A DNA stretch of 64,000 nucleotides from Cenococcum geophilum 1.58 (taxonomy: Eukaryota; Ascomycota; Dothideomycetes; Gloniales; Gloniaceae), in assembly GCA_001692895.1 (NCBI GenBank), contig KV748217.1, positions 744,001 to 808,000 of the forward strand, written 5' to 3'. Position 1 is the stretch's first letter, and the number at the start of each line of letters is the position of its first letter. Below the pieces are notes generated by a model. That model ran no database searches, was not told where the DNA came from, and saw nothing but the letters and a program-made list of their open reading frames with translations. This document shows positions 59,160 through 64,000 of this stretch, piece after piece. Position numbers and translations under genes: made by a program.

Positions 59160-61390
59160 CCCCTACTTTAAACTCCTGAAAAACCTTAATAAGGAAAAAA
59201 TATAACTAGAGAAAAGACGTAAGGATTGCTAGGAGACCTATTAAAAGCCTACTAGAAGTATGCCGGTAACTACCTAGGCTAATATAGGGATTTTTATACA
59301 ACTCTACTTCCAAGCCTTTATACCGGTCTATAATTAATCACGAGTATTATAGGCAATTTAGTGTTCTAGTATAGTTCCGTAGAACCTTTAGTATAGGATT
59401 TAACATACGGAGCCTTAGCTTGCCGTCGTCTTTAACTACTAAAATATAGTCTATAATCTTTTCTTATAATCATTTTCTTATAATCCCCTGCGTTACTAAC
59501 GCATTACTCCCACATTTGCCCTTAGGTTATTAGATGCGGTTAAGGTATTAATTAGTTAGTTAAAGAGACTTATCTCTTAAGATTTGGTGTATATAGTTTT
59601 AAATCTAGTGGTCCTATGCCGTATATTTAGCGTAGCTCTACTACCTAGCAAATAGGGATATTTCGCAATAGCAATTATAGCTATTATACGATTGTCAAGA
59701 ACGTCTATAACGTTATTCTTTAATACTATAGTATTATTTTAGGCCTAATTTAACCTATATGCGTCTTTAATTTAACGTCTTAATTGCCTTCCCCCGGCCG
59801 CGTAGTTAGTTTTTATAAGGAGGTAATAGTTAAATAACTTATACGCGTGTTTCCTTCCTTCTAAATAGCGCTATTATAACGGAGTTATATCGGCAAGGTT
59901 GCGGCTATTCACTAAAAGGGTATTAGAAGGTAAAGTATAAAGACACCTTGCTTATTGAGCTGCTCCTTTTCTTAAACACCTTACTTCTCGCCATTAACCG
60001 TCATCCAATTTTAGACGTATCTTTAATATATCATTAAGATTTTCTTCTTTTTTATTAATAATTTAATATACCTCTTCGTTCTCCTACTAACTACTCTTCT
60101 AAGCAAATTTTACAGCGTATCCTAGCCCTGCCTTTGCACATAAAACCCTAACCCCCACTAACCCGTAACTGGTACTAGTCCTACCTAAATAATTTTGCCT
60201 GCACGTCTTTAAAAGACTAAAAATCTAATAACAGGATTCTGGAGGCTTATAATAAGACGCACTGCGTTAAATCTAATACCTTTAGTCCTTATAATCGATG
60301 CATACGTACTAAGAGCGGCAGTTACGTTAAGGTGAGTTTTTCTATCCTTAATAGATTTCTATTGCTAACTTTAAGCTTCAATAATAGCCTAGGCCTAAGT
60401 GGCGACGTTCCTTTAATGTCCTTAACTACTATATCACCCAGGCTCTCTCTTATTTCAGCGCAAATACTAAACAACTTAGCCAAATTTAAGACTATACCAC
60501 GGCTATCTACACTGCCCATAATTCCTAGTAAGCTAGCTAGCAACGCCTAATACAAGAGTAAGGTTAGTATACTGAGGATAGGGTAAGGGATAGGGGTAAT
60601 AAGAAGAAGGTTGCTGTCTACTATAGGAAGGAGTTTACATATGCGCGTTAAGTTTTAAAAGAGCATAATATAATGCGGTATTAGGTAGGTTACCCTTTAG
60701 GTACCTAGCGGATAGGTAACTAATGGTTGCTATAGCAAGGTCTTAGTGGTTCTAGACTATACCAGCCAGCTAACGTCTCTATTTATTCTAGGCTTAAGCA
60801 TATCTTTATTAACTATAAGCTTACGCCATAAGAGCTTTGTTAGTATTAGTTTGGACCTAATATTAGTATTAAGCGTTTAAGAGTCTCTACTCTAGCTACA
60901 TCTTATCATCCTACCCCTATTTTTATACCTACTTATACGCCTACCAAGGCATCTAAATCCCATTCTCATTAGCCATCACTTGGTGGCCCAATAGATACTA
61001 ATCCTACTCCTAATAATAATAGGGCGTAGTAGCTTTTCAGATTAGGCATTTATGGTTTAGACTTTTAGGATTCGTTCTTATATATAGTAGCAATTAAGGA
61101 CCTTAATTAGGTGCTCGGAAAGGCCTTAAAAGGCTTTTAGGAGGGGCTTAAAAGCCCTAGGAACAATGTTCCTGGTATAGATTAATAAATAGGAATACAA
61201 TTCTAGCAAAATGCCCTATTAACTCTATGCTATATACGTAAAAAGGCTAAGGACCCATTTTGCCTTAGGCTATATAGCCCTAATCCTTATAGTTTCCGGA
61301 GCTTGTCTATTTTATATCCGATTTAACCTATTTACTCTTTTTATAAGCTTTCTTTATAGGTTGCGATAACACCATAGTATTAGAGCGCTT
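59160..61390 (+). pseudogene. Unidentified plus-strand reading region opposite gypsy-D
   Basis: Between the gypsy-D chromodomain and its polypurine tract. From about 60300 to 61380 a single plus-strand frame is open apart from TAA/TAG at probable Gln codons. Pieces include KWRRSFNVLNYYITQALSYF (60400), AVYYRKEFTYAR (60613), FGPNISIKRLRVSTLATSYH (60850) and SLGGPIDTNPTPNNNRA (60975). It is polar and basic with a Pro/Ser/Thr/Asn linker. I recognise no family. 59160-60300 also favours the plus strand, less clearly. Short frames at 60322-60543 (-) and 60332-60550 (+) are in other frames and are not supported. It is either an antisense extra ORF of gypsy-D or an older insertion. Confidence 0.4.
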
Positions 61391-61399
61391 TCTGTGATT

Positions 61400-64000
61400 T
61401 ATAGATTATAGACCTTAGTCCTAATATTCTTTTAAAATATCTTTATAATAATTAAGGTAATCCTCTGGTTTCTATATAGAGTCCTTAGCGGGCCAGCCTA
61501 GCTATTTAACTTTAAATTAAAGCTTATTCTTAATAGACTTATAGCGTAGTATAGCTTTAACCTTGTACCGCTCGCCTACTACCTTAAGGTATTTAATTAG
61601 GCCTAGACGGAAGTTCTTTTCTAGCAGTAGTCTATACTATAGCTCTAGTAGGTTTATATAAAACACTAAATATACATAGGCTATAAATGGGGGTAGCTGG
61701 AGATAATAGGCTAGCTTGCTAATTTATTCCTTAACTTAGAAGGGACCTAGGTATCTTATATTAAGCTTCTTTAATAATTAATAGGTTTTAATATTTGTTA
61801 AATATAATAGAACCTTATTACCTACTCCGAAATACTTATCCTAGTGCTTATAGTTATACTAAAGTCTCTACTGCTCTTAGGCATCTTATAGGCTCTGCTT
61901 TATATACTTCCATTACTCCTCCTATTCCTAAAGATATCCTTATACTCTCTAGTAGATGTCCTTAAACTTCCCGGTAGGATCCTATAACTAATTATACGGC
62001 CTTAGCTAGTAATTATTAGGTATACTATTAAACCTAAATAGTTAGACGCCATAGGTAATCTAAATTAGTACATACTTATACAATACATATTGCTTTAAAT
62101 TATAAGCGTACTCCGCATACGGAAGTAGCTCGCACTAGTTGTCTTACTAGTAGTTTAAATACATCCATAGGTAAGACTCTAGTTCCTAGTTCTAGCGTTC
62201 CGTTTACCCATCCATCTATAAGTAGAAAGCTATACTATAATAGTGGTCTATCTTTAAATGGAAGTATAAATCCGACCAGTACTAGCTTATAAAGACGCTA
62301 CCCCTATTAGTAATAATAGAGTGCGGCTAATCTACTTTAAGAAAGCATTTCTCCTTAATTAGGTTGGCGAGCTCTTATACGTTAATCGTCTTATTAACAG
62401 GAAGGTATTAAACGTACTTTAAAAACCTATTAATAAGTACGAGGACCGAATCATATATTCGTCCTTAGCCATCTTTAAATAGCGGGAGATCCGTAATAAA
62501 GTCCATAGCGTAATATCGCCATAGCTTACTAGCGGGGGGAACTAATTTAAGTAGACCCTATAGCTTATACCTGCGGATCTTATATACTTAACACTTCTTG
62601 CAATAGCTAATATACTCCTTTACTTCCTAATTAAGCCTTAGCTAATAGTATTTGCGCTAAAGTAATTCCACTATTTTTACTTAACCATAGTGGCCGCCTA
62701 GAGGATTATCGTAATTCTTTATAAGAATCTTCTGTTATAGATTTGCTTCTTATAGCACCTAAACCTTACTACCTCTACGCAGTAGGCCTATTAGGTCCAG
62801 TTCCTAATAGTGGCGCTTAGTAGCTTCCTTTCCGTTACGTTTCCGGTCTACTTTCGCATTAAGAATGGCATAGGAAGCGTCCCTCCGTTGCACCTCATGG
62901 ATGAGATCCGTTAACCCTTCGGATAGTTCCTAGGTAAAAGCTATTTCGTCCTATACTACTCTAAGTACAAGACTAGATAGTACTATAGATCTTATAACTC
63001 TTTAATATATATACGTTAGGAAAGCCGCTATAAGGTTAAAGTCCTTTAGTTATTACAGAGCTCTAAGTTCCGATTACTCTATGGCTTCGCTATTAGTTTA
63101 AGGGAATAGCTTAGCAATTAGGGATAGTGTATTACTGGGTTCTAAGAATATATTAGGGACGTCCTATCTAGGTATATTTGGACCCTTATTGGCAATGGAC
63201 TGGGTACTAGCCGAAACGTTAGTAGAAACTAATAGGGCTTATACCGCCTAAGACTCGGTATATAAAGCTATAGGTACTTAAGTATCCTATACCCAAAGCT
63301 TATTCTACAATATAGGGAGTAAGATATTTATTATCTATTTTCCTTCTCCCATTTTAAAGCCTTTAGCATAGTCTAGCCATCGTGACGGTCTATTAGCAGG
63401 GTTATTTTCCCCTAGCTTATATTTAATCTTAAAATTAAATCGCGCGAGCTCCTCTACCTATCTAGCTTATTAAGGTATAAGCTCCTTTATAGCTATAAAG
63501 TAGCGTAGATTATAGTAATCTAAAAGTATATAAGTGGTATAGCTCGCGTACTTAAGGTAATATCGCCACTATTTAAAGCAGTTAACTATAGCCAGTAGTT
63601 CCTTATCGTGGGTATAATACCTAACTTTAGGTCCCTAGAATTTTCTACTATAAAATGCTACTAGTCTCTAATAGAGCTAGGTAGCGTCCGGATGCCTATT
63701 AGGTTGTAGTAGGATACTAGTAAAGGCAAAATTTAATATATTAGTAATTATTATTAATGGCTAATCTAGGTTAAAATGCCGCAGTAATAAAGCTTCTATA
63801 AACTTTATATAAAGTTCTTAAAAGGCCTTCTAAACCTTTCCGGGCTATAACCATAGCTTATACTATTTAGTTAGTCCCTTTTTAGTTTTCTTCCTTACCG
63901 CCTTTAAGCTTTTTACTCCTTAGGTTAAGTCTTAGAAAGCTTCCGTAATATAGTTAGATAAGTATTAGGTAATATTTAAGTAGTTATAAATAAAGCGCCT
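61400..64000 (-). pseudogene. gypsy-D pol remnant
   Basis: Minus-strand RNase H with the pattern YYTHDKELLAI, an integrase core block reading MDFITDLP near 62500, and a chromodomain at the C-terminus near 61400-61560. This domain order marks a chromovirus. Broken fossil; the 5' part is outside the window. Confidence 0.8.

Larger units (their letters stand above)
58806..64000 (-). mobile_element. Ty3/gypsy element family D, 3' part, runs off the window
   Basis: Minus-strand element whose 3' LTR is 58806-59020, preceded (in its own sense) by a polypurine tract. Reading leftwards from the window edge: end of reverse transcriptase, RNase H (about 63770-63470), integrase (about 63000-62150), chromodomain (about 61560-61400), then about 2.3 kb of further sequence before the tract. 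The 5' LTR and gag lie beyond 64000. Broken fossil. Confidence 0.82.

Noticed and set aside
60322-60550. Two short opposite frames (60322-60543 minus, 60332-60550 plus)
   Set aside because: A neighbouring plus frame extends coherently over 1 kb with RIP-type stops only, which makes both short frames probable shadows.

Overview
This window looks like transposon-filled, RIP-mutated DNA from a filamentous ascomycete (Pezizomycotina). TpA is everywhere, CpA and TpG are scarce, and CpG survives fairly well. Coding remnants carry TAA/TAG where related proteins have Gln or Trp. These are qualitative readings; I counted no dinucleotides. I see no intact host gene, tRNA, rRNA or CRISPR array. Every recognisable gene belongs to a mobile element, and almost all are dead.

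The left 49 kb is one nest. (1) The outer layer is a PIF/Harbinger-type element, with its transposase at 1-1194 (+) and a SANT/MADF-like ORF on the minus strand at 48883-47744, continued at 2111-1790. (2) A Ty3/gypsy element (gypsy-B, 2117-47738) split that ORF; its target duplications are ACTAC and ACCAC. (3) Gypsy-B was then entered by gypsy-A copy 1 (3594-9780, duplication GTTCT), by a 142-bp foldback (43659-43800), and by a very large DNA transposon (10949-43500). The large one has near-perfect inverted ends starting CAGGAAAAAATTTAC and a 4-bp ACGT duplication. (4) The giant element was itself entered by a Ty1/copia element (12048-17997, duplication ATTAG), a 5'-truncated Tad-like LINE (22490-23274, 15-bp duplication), a small MITE (28692-29009) and gypsy-A copy 2 (30019-36202, duplication TTATA).

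Without its later LTR insertions the giant element is about 20.4 kb. It carries a SNF2-type helicase gene (minus strand, about 21350-11500, split by the copia element), five CCHC zinc knuckles joined to a superfamily-1 helicase (+, 23900-28420), an unidentified minus-strand reading region, a KDZ/Plavaka-type transposase (+, 37080-40190), a further unidentified plus-strand ORF (40200-42640), and two minisatellites close to its right end. This transposase-plus-two-helicases unit is the best candidate here for an undescribed system.

The right 15 kb holds gypsy-C (about 49160-58060), interrupted by a 234-bp LINE 3' end, by a minus-strand copia relative (51249-55732) that itself contains a foldback MITE, and by a 266-bp palindrome-bearing insert. 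Then comes the 3' part of a minus-strand gypsy-D that runs off the window (58806-64000). A roughly 160-bp non-coding cassette near the 3' end of the internal region is shared by the copia element and gypsy-B, and its first 50 bp also by gypsy-A, although these belong to different superfamilies.
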